Assembly: GCF_014283215.1 (NCBI RefSeq)
Contig: NZ_JACOMF010000004.1
Coordinates: 1 to 64,000 of the forward strand
Direction of reading: 5' to 3'
Length of the DNA: 64,000 nt
DNA from: Siccirubricoccus deserti
GTDB lineage: Bacteria > Pseudomonadota > Alphaproteobacteria > Acetobacterales > Acetobacteraceae
Below the pieces are notes generated by a model. That model was not told where the DNA came from, ran no database searches, and was given only the letters and a program-made list of their open reading frames with translations. Every line of letters begins with the position of its first letter. Position 1 is the first letter of the stretch. Of the stretch, positions 53,274-62,423 are shown piece after piece. The position numbers and the translations under genes are program-made.

Positions 53274-54157
53274 AGCACCAGCACCCCGTGGTGCTTGGCC
53301 TTGCCCTCCGGCTCGACATGGATGGTGATGATGGCCCCGTCCATCTCGGCCTTCAGCGCAGTTTCGATCCGGTCGCAGATCGCATGCGCCGCATCGACGC
53401 TCATGCTGCCCGGCACCACCAGATGGAATTCGATGAAGGTGATGCGGCCGGCATGGCGGGTACGCAGATCATGCGCCTCGATCGCGCCGGCCGCATGAGT
53501 GGAGACGGCTGTGCGGATGCGGCCCAGCAGCCCCGGCTCCACCGCCTCATCCATCAGCCCGCCGACCGATTCCCGCACCAGCCGGCCGCCCGACCACAGG
53601 ATGTTCAACGCGGTCAGCGCCGCCAGCAGCGGGTCGAGCCAGAGGATGCCGGTCAGCGCCACTGCGCCGACACCGGCCACCACGCCGAGCGAAGTGACCA
53701 CATCCGCCACCAGATGCCGCCCATCAGCGCTCAGGGCGGGCGAGTTCGCCCGCCTTCCCTGGCGGAACAGCACCGCCGCCCAGCCAGCGTTGATGGCGGT
53801 GGCCGCCATCGACACCAGCAGGCCCACCGCCGCCTGCTCCGGCGCCCGCGGCGCGTAGATCGCCCCCCATGCCTCATCCAGGATGACGATGGCGGCGACG
53901 ACGATCAGCGCCCCTTCGAGCACCGCCGAGAAATACTCCGCCTTGGTGTGGCCGTAGGGGTGGTTGGCGTCCGGCGGCATGGCCGAGAACTGCACCGCGA
54001 CCAGCGTGGCGACGGCGGCGGCGACGTTCACCACGCTTTCCAGCGCATCGGCGAACAGCGCCACGCTGCCGGTCAGCACCCAGGCGCCGAGCTTCAGCGC
54101 CAGCACGGCGCAGGCGATGAGAACACTGCCGGCAGCAACGCGAAGCGTACGGCTCAT
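53270..54157 (-). CDS. Cation diffusion facilitator family metal transporter
   Basis: About 295 residues from ATG 54157 (54217 is an alternative). Six membrane helices and a C-terminal cytosolic domain are visible: VAAGSVLIACAVLALKLGAW, GSVALFADALESVVNVAAA, HPYGHTKAEYFSAVLEGALI, DGRHLVADVVTSLGVVAGVG. The site-A first motif reads DALES rather than D-x3-D, while H-x3-D is intact (HLVAD). It probably exports a divalent cation; the metal cannot be told. Co-transcribed with tonB and pduO. A cobalt or nickel link would fit but is not shown. Confidence 0.88.
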   Translation of the reverse strand: MSRTLRVAAGSVLIACAVLALKLGAWVLTGSVALFADALESVVNVAAAVATLVAVQFSAMPPDANHPYGHTKAEYFSAVLEGALIVVAAIVILDEAWGAIYAPRAPEQAAVGLLVSMAATAINAGWAAVLFRQGRRANSPALSADGRHLVADVVTSLGVVAGVGAVALTGILWLDPLLAALTALNILWSGGRLVRESVGGLMDEAVEPGLLGRIRTAVSTHAAGAIEAHDLRTRHAGRITFIEFHLVVPGSMSVDAAHAICDRIETALKAEMDGAIITIHVEPEGKAKHHGVLVL

Positions 54158-54318
54158 CGGCGGGGGGGCGGGACGAACGGGAACAGGGCGGTGGCTCCGG
54201 GGGGAGGTTCGGTTCATGCCCCGGCTGCCGCCGGCCCGGCAACCCCCCGGTGGCCCGGCCGCGACGCAGGGCATCCGGAGGTCAGATGATCCGGCCCGCC
54301 AATTCAATCGTCAATGCT

Positions 54319-54350
54319 GTGAGCCGGGCGGCGGTGCCGGTCCGGCTCAC
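54319..54350 (-). terminator. Hairpin after metH
   Basis: GTGAGCCGG and CCGGCTCAC form a perfect nine-bp stem with a 14-base loop, 17 bases beyond the metH stop. No U-tract follows on the minus strand. Confidence 0.45.
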
Positions 54351-54366
54351 ACCGGCAAGGCCGCAA

Positions 54367-57300
54367 TCACACGGAAAAATACTTCGCCCGCGGGTGGTGC
54401 AGGACGATGGCGCTGGTCGATTGCTCCGGATGGAGTTGCCATTCGTCGCTGATGGTCACGCCGATGCGCTCCGCGCCCAGCAGCTTGAGCAGCGGCACCT
54501 GATCCTCGAGCCGCGGGCAGGCCGGGTAGCCGAAGGAGTAGCGGCCGCCGCGGTAACCCTGGCTCAGCATCCGGTCCATGTCACGGTCATCGAATTCCGA
54601 AAATCCCCACTCGGCGCGGATCCGCTTGTGGACGTATTCCGCCATCGCCTCGGCCATCTCCACGCTCAGACCATGCAGGTAGAGGTAGTCCTGGTAGCGG
54701 TTCTCCTCGAACCACTCGCGGGCCACGTCGCTGGCCTTCTGCCCGACGGTGACGACCTGCAGCCCGATCACGTCGCGCGATTCCGGGCCGTCGCCGATGT
54801 CGCGGACGAAATCGGCGATGCACTCGCCATCCTGCTTCGGCTGGCGCGGCAGGGTGAAGCGGGCCACCTCGGTGCTGCCATCCGGCTCGAACAGCACGAG
54901 GTCGTTGCCGACGCCGGCGCATTTCCAATAGCCGTAGATCGCCTGCGGTCGCAGGATCTGCTTCTCCTCCGCCAGGGCCAGCATGCGCCGGAGGACGGGA
55001 CGCAGCTCCTGCTTCGCCCAGCCGAGGAAGTCCTCCAGGCTGCGGCCCTGCTTCCGAAAGCCCCATTGGAATTGATAGAGGCTGCGCTCGTTGATGAAGG
55101 GCACCACCGCCTTCGGCGCCGCCTCGATCACCCGCGCGCCCCAGAAAGGCGGGTCGGGGATCGGCTCGCCGGCGGTGACACGGCGGCGGCGTTCCTGTGC
55201 ATAGCCGACTTCCACTGGGGCGAAGCCGCGCGGATCGGCGGTGCCGAGGGTGCGGCTCTCGTTGCGCGACTTGCCCTTCCGCTTCGCCTGCACGGCGGCG
55301 AGGTAGTCATCGAAGCCGTTGCCGGTCACCTTGTCCATCAGGTGCAGCCCGTCGAAGGCGTCCCGCGCATAAGCGACGCGGCCGGTCGGCTCGCCATTGG
55401 CATAGGCGCGGACGCAGTCGTCCTCGACATAGTTCCGGGTCAGCGCGGCGCCGCCCAGCAGCACCGGCAGCTCGATCCCCTGGCGCTGCATCTCCTCCAG
55501 ATTCTCGCGCATCACCACGGTGGATTTCACCAGCAGCCCGCTCATGCCGATCGCATGCGCCCGGTGCTGCTTCACCGCCGCGACCATGTCGGCCAGCGGC
55601 ACCTTGATGCCGAGGTTGACCACGCGATAGCCGTTGTTGGTCAGGATGATGTCGACCAGGTTCTTGCCGATGTCATGCACATCGCCCTTCACCGTGGCCA
55701 GCACGATGGTGCCCTTTTCCTGCCCCTCGACCTTCTCCATGAAGGGTTCGAGGTAGGCGACGGCGGCCTTCATCGTCTCCGCGCTTTGCAGGACGAAGGG
55801 CAGCTGCATCTTGCCGGCACCGAACAGCTCGCCCACCACCTTCATGCCGTCCAGCAGCACCTCGTTGATGATGCTGAGCGGCGTCAGGCCCTGATCGAGC
55901 GCCGCCTGCAACTCCTCATTGAGGCCCTTGCGGTCGCCGTCGACGATGCGGTCCTTCAGCCGCCCTTCGACCGTCGCCGCCTTCACCTTGGCGACGTTGT
56001 CCGCCGCCTTCCGGCCGGAGAAGATCTCCAGCAGCTTCTGCAACGGATCGTAGCCTTCGCGGCGGCGGTCGAAAATCAGATCCTCCACCACCTGCACCTC
56101 CTCCGGCGGAATTTGGTGCAGCGGCTTGATTTTGCTGACGTGGACGATGGCGCCGGTCATGCCGGCCTTCACCGCGTGATCCAGGAAGACGCTGTTCAGC
56201 ACGTGCCGCGCCGCGGGGTTCAGGCCGAAGCTGATGTTTGACAGGCCGAGGATGATCTGGATGTCAGGGAATTCCTCCCGGATCATCCGGATGCCCTCCA
56301 GCGTCCATTGCCCCAGCTTGCGGTCATCCTCATTGCCGGTGGCGATGGTGAAGGTCAGTGGGTCGATCAGCAGGTCGCTCTGCGGCAACCCGTGCTTGTT
56401 GCAGGCGAAATCCACCAGCCGGCGGGCGATGCGGAGCTTGTCCTCCGCGGTCTTCGCCATGCCCACTTCGTCGATGGTCAGGGCGATGACCGCCGCGCCG
56501 AATTTCTTCGCCAGGATCAGCCGATCCTCGGCCGCCTTCTCGCCATCCTCGAAATTGATCGAGTTGATGATCGGCTTGCCGCCATGCAGCTTGAGCGCAG
56601 CCTCAATCACCGGCGTCTCGGTGCTGTCGATCACCAGCGGCGCGTTGACGCTGCCGGTGAAGCGGCGGATCACCTCGTTCATCTCGGCCATCTCGTCGCG
56701 GCCGACGAAGGCGGTGCAGATGTCGAGGCTGTTCGACCCCTCTCCCACCTGCTCGCGGCCCATGGCGACGCAGCCGTCCCAGTCATGCGCCGCCTGGCGC
56801 TCGCGCCACGCCTTGCTGCCATTGGCGTTGCAGCGCTCGCCGATGGAGAAATAGGCATTCTCCTGGCGCAGAGAGGTCGCGCCATAGAGGCTGGCGACCG
56901 CGGGCACCCAGTGGAATTTCCGCGCGACGGGCGCCGGCCGCCAGGAATCGTGCTTGCGCAGCATCGCATCCAGCGCGGCGATGTGCGGCGTCGAGGTACC
57001 GCAGCAGCCGCCGATCAGGTTAACGCCATCCTCACGGATGAAGCGCTCCATCCAGCCCGCCATCTCGGTGGCGCCCAGCGGGTAGTGGGTCTTGCCATCG
57101 ACCAGTTCCGGCAGGCCGGCATTGGGCTGCACGCTGATGAGGCCGGGCCAGTTCTGGCTGAGCCAGCGGACATGCTCGGCCATCTCCTGCGGGCCGGTGG
57201 CGCAATTCAGCCCGATCAGCGGCACGTCCAGCGCCTGCACCACGGTTGCCGCGGCGGCGATGTCGGGGCCGACCAGCAGCGTGCCGGTGGTCTCGACCGT

Positions 57301-57873
57301 CACCTGCACGAAGATCGGCAGCGCCTTGCCGGTCTGCCGCAGTACCGCCTTGGCCGCGTTCACCGCCGCCTTGATGAACAGCGTGTCCTGGTTGGTCTCG
57401 GTCAGGATGGCATCGACGCCGCCGGCGATCAGCCCGCGGCACTGCTCCTCCAGCGCCGCCTGCAGGCTGTCGTAGTCGATGTGGCCGAGGCTCGGCAGCT
57501 TGGTGCCGGGCCCGATGTCGCCGATCACCCAGCGGTCGCGGCCATCGGCGAAGCTCTCCGCCGCCTCGCGCGCCAGCTCGCCGGCCAGCTTGTTGATCTC
57601 GAAGGCGCGCTCGGTCAGCTCGAATTCGCCGAGCGTCACCGGCGAGCCGCCGAAGCTGTTGGTCAGCACCATGTCGGCGCCGGCCTCGTAGTAGCCACGG
57701 TGGATGTCGCGCACGAGGTCAGGGCGCGAGAGGTTCAGCACCTCGGTGCAATTCTCCTTGCCCCAATAGTCGCGGTCGATATTGAGGGTCAGCGCCTGCA
57801 CCCGGCTGCCCATGCCGCCGTCGCAAAGCAGCACGCGGTCACGCAGGGCATCGAGCAGCGGGGGACGGGCCAT
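54367..57873 (-). CDS. metH: Cobalamin-dependent methionine synthase
   Basis: 1168 residues, full length. Domain order: homocysteine domain with the zinc Cys pair in GGCCGTSTPHIAAL (about residues 288-301) and LNCATGPQE; pterin domain (FSIGERCNANGSKAWR); cobalamin domain with DVHDIGKNLVDIILTNNGYR (about residue 728, His ligand); and the reactivation domain (AIYGYWKCAGVG, GYPACPRLEDQVPL). It methylates homocysteine from methyltetrahydrofolate. It follows an ArsR-methyltransferase regulator on the same strand with only 15 bases between, a common alphaproteobacterial pairing. metF is not adjacent. Confidence 0.97.
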   Translation of the reverse strand: MARPPLLDALRDRVLLCDGGMGSRVQALTLNIDRDYWGKENCTEVLNLSRPDLVRDIHRGYYEAGADMVLTNSFGGSPVTLGEFELTERAFEINKLAGELAREAAESFADGRDRWVIGDIGPGTKLPSLGHIDYDSLQAALEEQCRGLIAGGVDAILTETNQDTLFIKAAVNAAKAVLRQTGKALPIFVQVTVETTGTLLVGPDIAAAATVVQALDVPLIGLNCATGPQEMAEHVRWLSQNWPGLISVQPNAGLPELVDGKTHYPLGATEMAGWMERFIREDGVNLIGGCCGTSTPHIAALDAMLRKHDSWRPAPVARKFHWVPAVASLYGATSLRQENAYFSIGERCNANGSKAWRERQAAHDWDGCVAMGREQVGEGSNSLDICTAFVGRDEMAEMNEVIRRFTGSVNAPLVIDSTETPVIEAALKLHGGKPIINSINFEDGEKAAEDRLILAKKFGAAVIALTIDEVGMAKTAEDKLRIARRLVDFACNKHGLPQSDLLIDPLTFTIATGNEDDRKLGQWTLEGIRMIREEFPDIQIILGLSNISFGLNPAARHVLNSVFLDHAVKAGMTGAIVHVSKIKPLHQIPPEEVQVVEDLIFDRRREGYDPLQKLLEIFSGRKAADNVAKVKAATVEGRLKDRIVDGDRKGLNEELQAALDQGLTPLSIINEVLLDGMKVVGELFGAGKMQLPFVLQSAETMKAAVAYLEPFMEKVEGQEKGTIVLATVKGDVHDIGKNLVDIILTNNGYRVVNLGIKVPLADMVAAVKQHRAHAIGMSGLLVKSTVVMRENLEEMQRQGIELPVLLGGAALTRNYVEDDCVRAYANGEPTGRVAYARDAFDGLHLMDKVTGNGFDDYLAAVQAKRKGKSRNESRTLGTADPRGFAPVEVGYAQERRRRVTAGEPIPDPPFWGARVIEAAPKAVVPFINERSLYQFQWGFRKQGRSLEDFLGWAKQELRPVLRRMLALAEEKQILRPQAIYGYWKCAGVGNDLVLFEPDGSTEVARFTLPRQPKQDGECIADFVRDIGDGPESRDVIGLQVVTVGQKASDVAREWFEENRYQDYLYLHGLSVEMAEAMAEYVHKRIRAEWGFSEFDDRDMDRMLSQGYRGGRYSFGYPACPRLEDQVPLLKLLGAERIGVTISDEWQLHPEQSTSAIVLHHPRAKYFSV

Positions 57874-57888
57874 GGGAATGCTTCCGGA

Positions 57889-58839
57889 TCAGAATGTAAG
57901 CGCCGCCGCAGGGGCGACGAAGCCGGGCAGCCGCCGCGCCGGCCAGAGGCGCACGGCGAGCGGTCCCGGCACGGTGACAGGCGGCAGCGGGGCGCAGCCG
58001 GCGGCGCCGAGCCAGCCGGCCAGCGCCGCATCATCGAAACCAGGCCAGCGATGGACGTGGCGTTCGAGCAGCTCCGCCCGTTCATGCGACACCAGGTCAG
58101 CCACCACCAGCAGCCCCTCCGGCCGCAGCACGCGGGCAGCCTCGGCCAGCGCCGCGGCGGGGTCCTCGGCGTAGTGCAGCACCATCTGCAAGGCGACCAC
58201 GTCGAAGCCGGCATCCGGCAGCGGCAGCCGGTACATATCGGCCTGGCGCACCGTGCAGCGGCCAGCCAGGCCGCGCTCCGCCAGCCGCGCCCGGGCCAGC
58301 GCCAGCATGTCGCGGCTGGCGTCGATGCCGAGCGCCCGGCCGGTCCGGTCGGCCGCCAGTTCCAGCAGGCGGCCGGTGCCGGTGCCGATGTCGAGGAAAT
58401 GCGGGATCTCCGGCGGCAGCAGACCAAGGATCGCCTGCTCGATCGCGTCGGCCGGCAGGCCCAAGGCGCGGACCTCGTCCCAATCGGCGCCGTCGCGACG
58501 AAACGCCTCGGACGCCTCGCGCGCCCGCTCGGCGGCCAGCCGCACCGCGGCACGGCGGTCGGCGGCGAGCAGCGGATCGTCCTCGGGCAGCCGGGCGAGG
58601 ACCAGCCGTGCCACCTCCGCATCGGCGGGAAGCTGGAAATAGGCGTTGGCACCCTCCGGCACCCGGTCCAGCAACCCGGCCTCGACCAGCAGCTTCAGAT
58701 GGCGCGACAGGCGGGGTTGGGATTGGCCGAGCACGGCACAGAGGTCGGAGACACAGAAGGCCCCGCGAGCGCAGAGCGCCAGCAGGCGGAGCCGGGTCGG
58801 TTCGGCGGCGGCGCGCAACTGGGCCAGCAACTCATCCAT
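57889..58839 (-). CDS. ArsR-family regulator fused to a SAM-methyltransferase domain
   Basis: About 316 residues from ATG 58839. The first 90 are an ArsR winged helix (EPTRLRLLALCARGAFCVSD, VLGQSQPRLSRHLKLLVEAG). From about residue 150 a class I methyltransferase follows (FLDIGTGTGRLLELAADRTG, ADMYRLPLPDAGFDVVALQ). No metal-binding Cys pair of classical ArsR proteins is evident. Fusion of this kind next to metH suggests a regulator that senses S-adenosylmethionine or S-adenosylhomocysteine. A palindrome overlaps the region just upstream of the start; a GTG at 58854 would fall inside it, so ATG 58839 is preferred. Confidence 0.9.
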   Translation of the reverse strand: MDELLAQLRAAAEPTRLRLLALCARGAFCVSDLCAVLGQSQPRLSRHLKLLVEAGLLDRVPEGANAYFQLPADAEVARLVLARLPEDDPLLAADRRAAVRLAAERAREASEAFRRDGADWDEVRALGLPADAIEQAILGLLPPEIPHFLDIGTGTGRLLELAADRTGRALGIDASRDMLALARARLAERGLAGRCTVRQADMYRLPLPDAGFDVVALQMVLHYAEDPAAALAEAARVLRPEGLLVVADLVSHERAELLERHVHRWPGFDDAALAGWLGAAGCAPLPPVTVPGPLAVRLWPARRLPGFVAPAAALTF

Positions 58840-58852
58840 CGGGCTGGATATC

Positions 58853-58872
58853 ACATAAAGACATCCTTATGT
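58853..58872. promoter_or_regulatory. Palindromic operator between the ArsR-methyltransferase gene and the CxCC gene
   Basis: ACATAAAGACATCCTTATGT is an inverted repeat with eight of ten base pairs matching. It stands out as AT-rich in GC-rich DNA and sits between two divergent starts (58839 minus, 58898 plus), so one bound regulator could control both genes and metH. Confidence 0.6.
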
Positions 58873-58897
58873 CTAGTATCAAGCTTGGAATTTGCAG

Positions 58898-59275
58898 ATG
58901 GCCTGGACCCTGGATGCCCGCATTCCGTTGATTCTGGTCGAAGACCCAGCAGCGCTGGCCGCGGCGCTGGCGGCTGGGCCGCCGGCTGCGGTACTCGGCG
59001 TGCTCCCTTCAGGGCAGGCCAGGGCAGTGGTGGCGGAGGGTTTCGACCCGTCCACACCGCATGCGCCGGCCTGCGCCTGCTGCCAAGGCCGCCCATCCGC
59101 GGCGGTGGCGCTGGACCGGCTGTTCCAGGCCCGGGTGCGCGGCCAATGCCCCTGGTTCGAGCGGGTGGTGGCCCTGGCCGACACCGCTGCCAGCCGCGCC
59201 GCTGTGGCGACGGCGCTCGACCAGGATGCGGTGACGGCAGCCCGCTTCAGGTGGGCAGCAGGTGAGGCTCGGTAG
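58898..59275 (+). CDS. Mini CobW-like protein with CxCC motif, P-loop missing
   Basis: About 125 residues. The middle and end resemble the core of CobW/G3E metal chaperones: ACACCQGRPSAAVALDRLFQ (CxCC motif), then PWFERVVALADTAASRAAV and LDQDAVTAARFRW, parallel to GCxCC, the VxIETxGLADP region and AARFRLD of true CobW proteins. The Walker A and the nucleotide-binding DxxG are absent, and the length is a third of a GTPase, so GTP hydrolysis is not expected. The CxCC could bind metal. ATG 58898 is chosen over TTG 58892. It is divergent from the metH regulator and shares the palindrome. Family assignment is tentative. Confidence 0.6.
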   Translation: MAWTLDARIPLILVEDPAALAAALAAGPPAAVLGVLPSGQARAVVAEGFDPSTPHAPACACCQGRPSAAVALDRLFQARVRGQCPWFERVVALADTAASRAAVATALDQDAVTAARFRWAAGEAR

Positions 59276-59283
59276 CGCCCGGC

Positions 59284-60963
59284 TTAGCCGGCGCCATGCA
59301 GCGCCGCCGCTGCCGCCCGCCGCGGCCGCCACCACAGGCCGAGGCCGAGCAGCCCTGCCGCGCTCAAGCCGGTGATGGCCCAGCCCGCCCATTCCCAGGG
59401 CGTCACCCCGGCCTCGATGCGGATGCCGCGCGCCGGGTGGTCCACCACCACCTCCAGGAACCCATCCGCCCGGGCGCGCACCGGCAATATCTGGCCGGCG
59501 GCGTCGCGGGCCTGCCAGCCAGGAAAGTGGAACTGCGGCAGAGCGAATGTCACCGTCGCCTCGGGCACCAGAAAGCCGGCCGGCAGCGGCGTTGTGCCGG
59601 GGGGCGGAACCGGGCGGGGATGTGGCTCCGGTCCGGTCGAGGTCTCGGTGCCGTCGAACAGAGAACGCCAGCCGGCGGCGACCGCCGTTGCCGGCAGATG
59701 CTCGGGCGAGGCGCCGCGCGGCGATGAGAGCGCCCGCGCCAACCGCTCCTCCGCCGGCAGGAAGCGCGGCCAGCCGGGGTTGCCGAACTGGGTCACCGCC
59801 AGCAGGTACAGCGGCGCCAGCGCCGCGCCCAGCAGCCCCAGGGCCAGAACGCCCCGCCGCGCCCAGGCGCCGCCCGCGGCCAGCGCCAGCGCCGCCAGCC
59901 CAGCCAGGGCCGGGGTCAGCAGCCCGGCGGCGCGCCAGGGAAACTCGATGGAGCGCAGCTGCGGCAGCAGCAGCCAGAGCGGCAAGCTCACCACCGTCAT
60001 CAACGCCGCCGCAGCCAGCAGCAGCAGCATCGACCCACGCCGCAACGGCGAGACAGCGGGCGCCTGCCAGCGGAAGAACACCGCCGCGGTCACGGTCAGC
60101 GCGGATGCGATCCAGACGGTGAGGATGAACTGCACCCAGGTGATGGTGCCGCGCAGCGCACTCCAGCCCAGCAGGCTGCGTTCCCAGGTGCCGTCGTCCA
60201 GCCCCTCGAAATTCGCCTGACGCAACAGCCCGGCGGCCGGCAGCAAGTAGCAGGCGGCCAAGCCCGCGCCGGCGGCACCACCCGCGACGGTGCGCAGCGC
60301 AGCGCGCGGGCCCGCATAGGCCCAGGCATAGAGCGGCGCGACATGGGCCACCAGGGCGGTGGTCGGCAGGTGGGTCAGCGCCAGCGCGGCGAAGCCGAGG
60401 GCGAGGCCGGGCAGGCCACGGCCGTCGCGGTGCTCGGCGGCGCGCTCGATGGCGATCAGCAGGAAGGGCAGCATTGCCGATCCGGCAAGCTCGGCATGGG
60501 CGAAGCGCATCCAGGGGTTGATCACCGCCGCATAGGGCAGCAGCGCCGCCAGCGCCGCCGCCGCCAGCGCCACCGCCGGCGCGACATGCCGCCGCAGCCA
60601 AAGGTAGCAGCCGAGCAGGAAACCAAGGCGCCAGAGCATGACCGCCAGCGCCAGCGTATCGGCCACGCTGAGCCCGCTGAGGCGCTTCAGCAACGCCGCC
60701 GCCCAATAGGCCAGCGGCGGATAGGTGTAGAAGGTGTAGCCGCCGAGGCCCCAATGCGTCTCCGGCACCCAGCGCGGCCACCACCGCCCCGCGGCGATGC
60801 CGCTGTCCATCCAGTGCAGCGCGGTCAGCGCGAAATTCGCGTCATGCCCGAAGTTGCGGCCGTACACCGGCACACCGAGCAGCGGCGTCAGCGCCGCCGT
60901 CGCCACCACCAGCGCCGCCAGCAGCCAGGCCAGCCCGGCGTTGGTCAGGCGCAAGCCGCTCAT
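59284..60963 (-). CDS. Polytopic membrane protein, PTPS-related/YfhO-like
   Basis: 559 residues with about 11-12 hydrophobic helices, then a soluble C-terminal region (FHFPGWQARDAAGQILPVRA). The N-terminal loop FGHDANFALTALHWMDSGIA, RWWPRWVPETHWGLGGYTFY and TYPPLAYWAAALLKRL matches the polytopic membrane family named 6-PTPS-related/YfhO-like, which resembles GT-C glycosyltransferases. Despite the family name, no PTPS domain is present. Its ATG overlaps the stop of the upstream gene (60960). Probably acts on surface glycans or lipids; substrate unknown. Confidence 0.75.
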   Translation of the reverse strand: MSGLRLTNAGLAWLLAALVVATAALTPLLGVPVYGRNFGHDANFALTALHWMDSGIAAGRWWPRWVPETHWGLGGYTFYTYPPLAYWAAALLKRLSGLSVADTLALAVMLWRLGFLLGCYLWLRRHVAPAVALAAAALAALLPYAAVINPWMRFAHAELAGSAMLPFLLIAIERAAEHRDGRGLPGLALGFAALALTHLPTTALVAHVAPLYAWAYAGPRAALRTVAGGAAGAGLAACYLLPAAGLLRQANFEGLDDGTWERSLLGWSALRGTITWVQFILTVWIASALTVTAAVFFRWQAPAVSPLRRGSMLLLLAAAALMTVVSLPLWLLLPQLRSIEFPWRAAGLLTPALAGLAALALAAGGAWARRGVLALGLLGAALAPLYLLAVTQFGNPGWPRFLPAEERLARALSSPRGASPEHLPATAVAAGWRSLFDGTETSTGPEPHPRPVPPPGTTPLPAGFLVPEATVTFALPQFHFPGWQARDAAGQILPVRARADGFLEVVVDHPARGIRIEAGVTPWEWAGWAITGLSAAGLLGLGLWWRPRRAAAAALHGAG

Positions 60964-62423
60964 GTCCGCGTGCCGAGCCGCATCAGGCCGCGCGTGAGCC
61001 AGAGTAGCAATGCCAGGTCCAGTATGTGCAATGCGACGGTGTAGCGAACATGCCCGGCCTCGAAGGCCGAGGTGGCCAGCAGACTGGCATGCACCACCAG
61101 CGCCATGCCCAGCATCAGCACCTCCACCGGGCTGGCCCGCCGGCGCAGCGCCCGCCAGCCCAGCACCGGGATCAGCACCGCCGCCGCCAGCGTGCCGAGC
61201 ACCGAAACCCCGATGAGCGGGATCAGCCCGAAGACGGGCAGGTCGAAGCGTTCCAGCCCCCAGCAGGTGTCGAGCTCACGGCAGAAGCGAAACACGCTCC
61301 AATCCGCCGGCACGGTTGTCGCCCAGGCTGGCCAGTAGGCCGGATGGATCACGAGCGAGAGCCAGTCATTCGCCCACATCCGCGCATAGCCCCAGGGATG
61401 CGCCATCACCAGCTCGCGGGCCAGATACATGGCCAGCTTGCCCTTCTCGCGGAGGTCGGCGGCGCGCCATTCCGGCCAGAAGGCGTCGGCAGCCATCCAG
61501 AACACCGGGAAGCGGACGTCGCCGGAAACCTGAACCTGCGCCCGCAGCCGGGCGGCGAGGTCGGGCTGGGCAGCGATCAGCCGGCGGCTGTCGGCCGCGG
61601 CCTCCTCGGTGAAGCCGACCGGCAGCGGCAGGCGCCGTGCATCCTCCGGCTCGATCAGCACCAGGGCCTTGCCAAGCAGCGACACCCCGGCCCAGGAGCC
61701 GATCTCGAAATGCCCGTGCCGCAACGCCGTCCAGCCCATGCCGACGAGCAGCACGCCGACCGCCACTATCCCAGCGAGTGCACCGCGCTGCAGCGCAAGC
61801 CACAACCGCAGCCGTGGATCGAGGGCCGCGACGATCGCTGGCAGCGGTAGGAAGGCCATGCCGGTGCTGCGGGTCAGGGTAGCCAAACCGAAGCAGCCGG
61901 CCGCGATCAGCAGTGCCGCAACCTGCCCACGCCGGACGAAGCGGCACAGCATGGCGAGGCCGAGTAGCACGGTGACAAGGAACACTGCCTCGGTCAGCAG
62001 GTACTTCGGCGAGTCATGCACCGCCGTGTGCACCAGCACGAGGAACACCGTCGCCAGCCCGATGAGCGGGCTGCGCAGCAGCCGGCCAAACTCGACGGCG
62101 AAGACCGCCAGGGCCGCGCCGAGCAGCACTAGCTGCGCCAGCGGCAGGTATTCGAGCCCGCCGGTGATGAACCGGTAGCTCTCCAGCAGCCAGCCGTAGA
62201 ACGGTGGGCGGAAGGCCGCCTGCTGGAGGTAGGCGGCGCTGTCGCCGGTGGCGCCTGGCAGCAGCGGCAGCTTGCGCGCCATGCGCCCGGCCAGCAGCAC
62301 TGTCAGCAGCACCGGCGGCCAGACGAACCACGCATCCGCATGGCGCGTACGGAGCAGAAATTGCATGAGGGTAAGCGGAAGATGGCGCGCCGGCCGCTGG
62401 CCCAGCCCTGTCAGCACATCCAT
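60960..62423 (-). CDS. Polytopic membrane protein, GT-C/mannosyltransferase-like
   Basis: 487 residues with about ten hydrophobic helices (LGLATLTRSTGMAFLPLPAI-type helices; KYLLTEAVFLVTVLLGLAML). The loops GDSAAYLQQAAFRPPFYGWL and SPKYLLTEAVF are reminiscent of PMT/GT39-like proteins that use lipid-linked sugars, with an acidic residue in the first loop (TGDSAAY). No signature allows a named enzyme. It overlaps the next gene by four bases. It is divergent from the GT2 gene, with 250 bases between. Confidence 0.65.
   Translation of the reverse strand: MDVLTGLGQRPARHLPLTLMQFLLRTRHADAWFVWPPVLLTVLLAGRMARKLPLLPGATGDSAAYLQQAAFRPPFYGWLLESYRFITGGLEYLPLAQLVLLGAALAVFAVEFGRLLRSPLIGLATVFLVLVHTAVHDSPKYLLTEAVFLVTVLLGLAMLCRFVRRGQVAALLIAAGCFGLATLTRSTGMAFLPLPAIVAALDPRLRLWLALQRGALAGIVAVGVLLVGMGWTALRHGHFEIGSWAGVSLLGKALVLIEPEDARRLPLPVGFTEEAAADSRRLIAAQPDLAARLRAQVQVSGDVRFPVFWMAADAFWPEWRAADLREKGKLAMYLARELVMAHPWGYARMWANDWLSLVIHPAYWPAWATTVPADWSVFRFCRELDTCWGLERFDLPVFGLIPLIGVSVLGTLAAAVLIPVLGWRALRRRASPVEVLMLGMALVVHASLLATSAFEAGHVRYTVALHILDLALLLWLTRGLMRLGTRT

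Noticed and set aside
54158-54366. Second cobalamin riboswitch before the CDF-tonB-pduO operon
   Set aside because: No B12 box or GAAACGGGAA-type core is present on the minus strand in this interval.
54250-59265. Very long open frames on the plus strand (663 and 985 codons)
   Set aside because: They lie antisense to metH and the ArsR-methyltransferase gene. High GC with strong third-position bias leaves the opposite strand open; the translations are His/Arg/Gln-rich with no family motifs.
59284-60963. PTPS activity linking this membrane protein to the operon at 1-5 kb
   Set aside because: The family name refers to a loose historical relation; the protein is polytopic and has no PTPS motifs.
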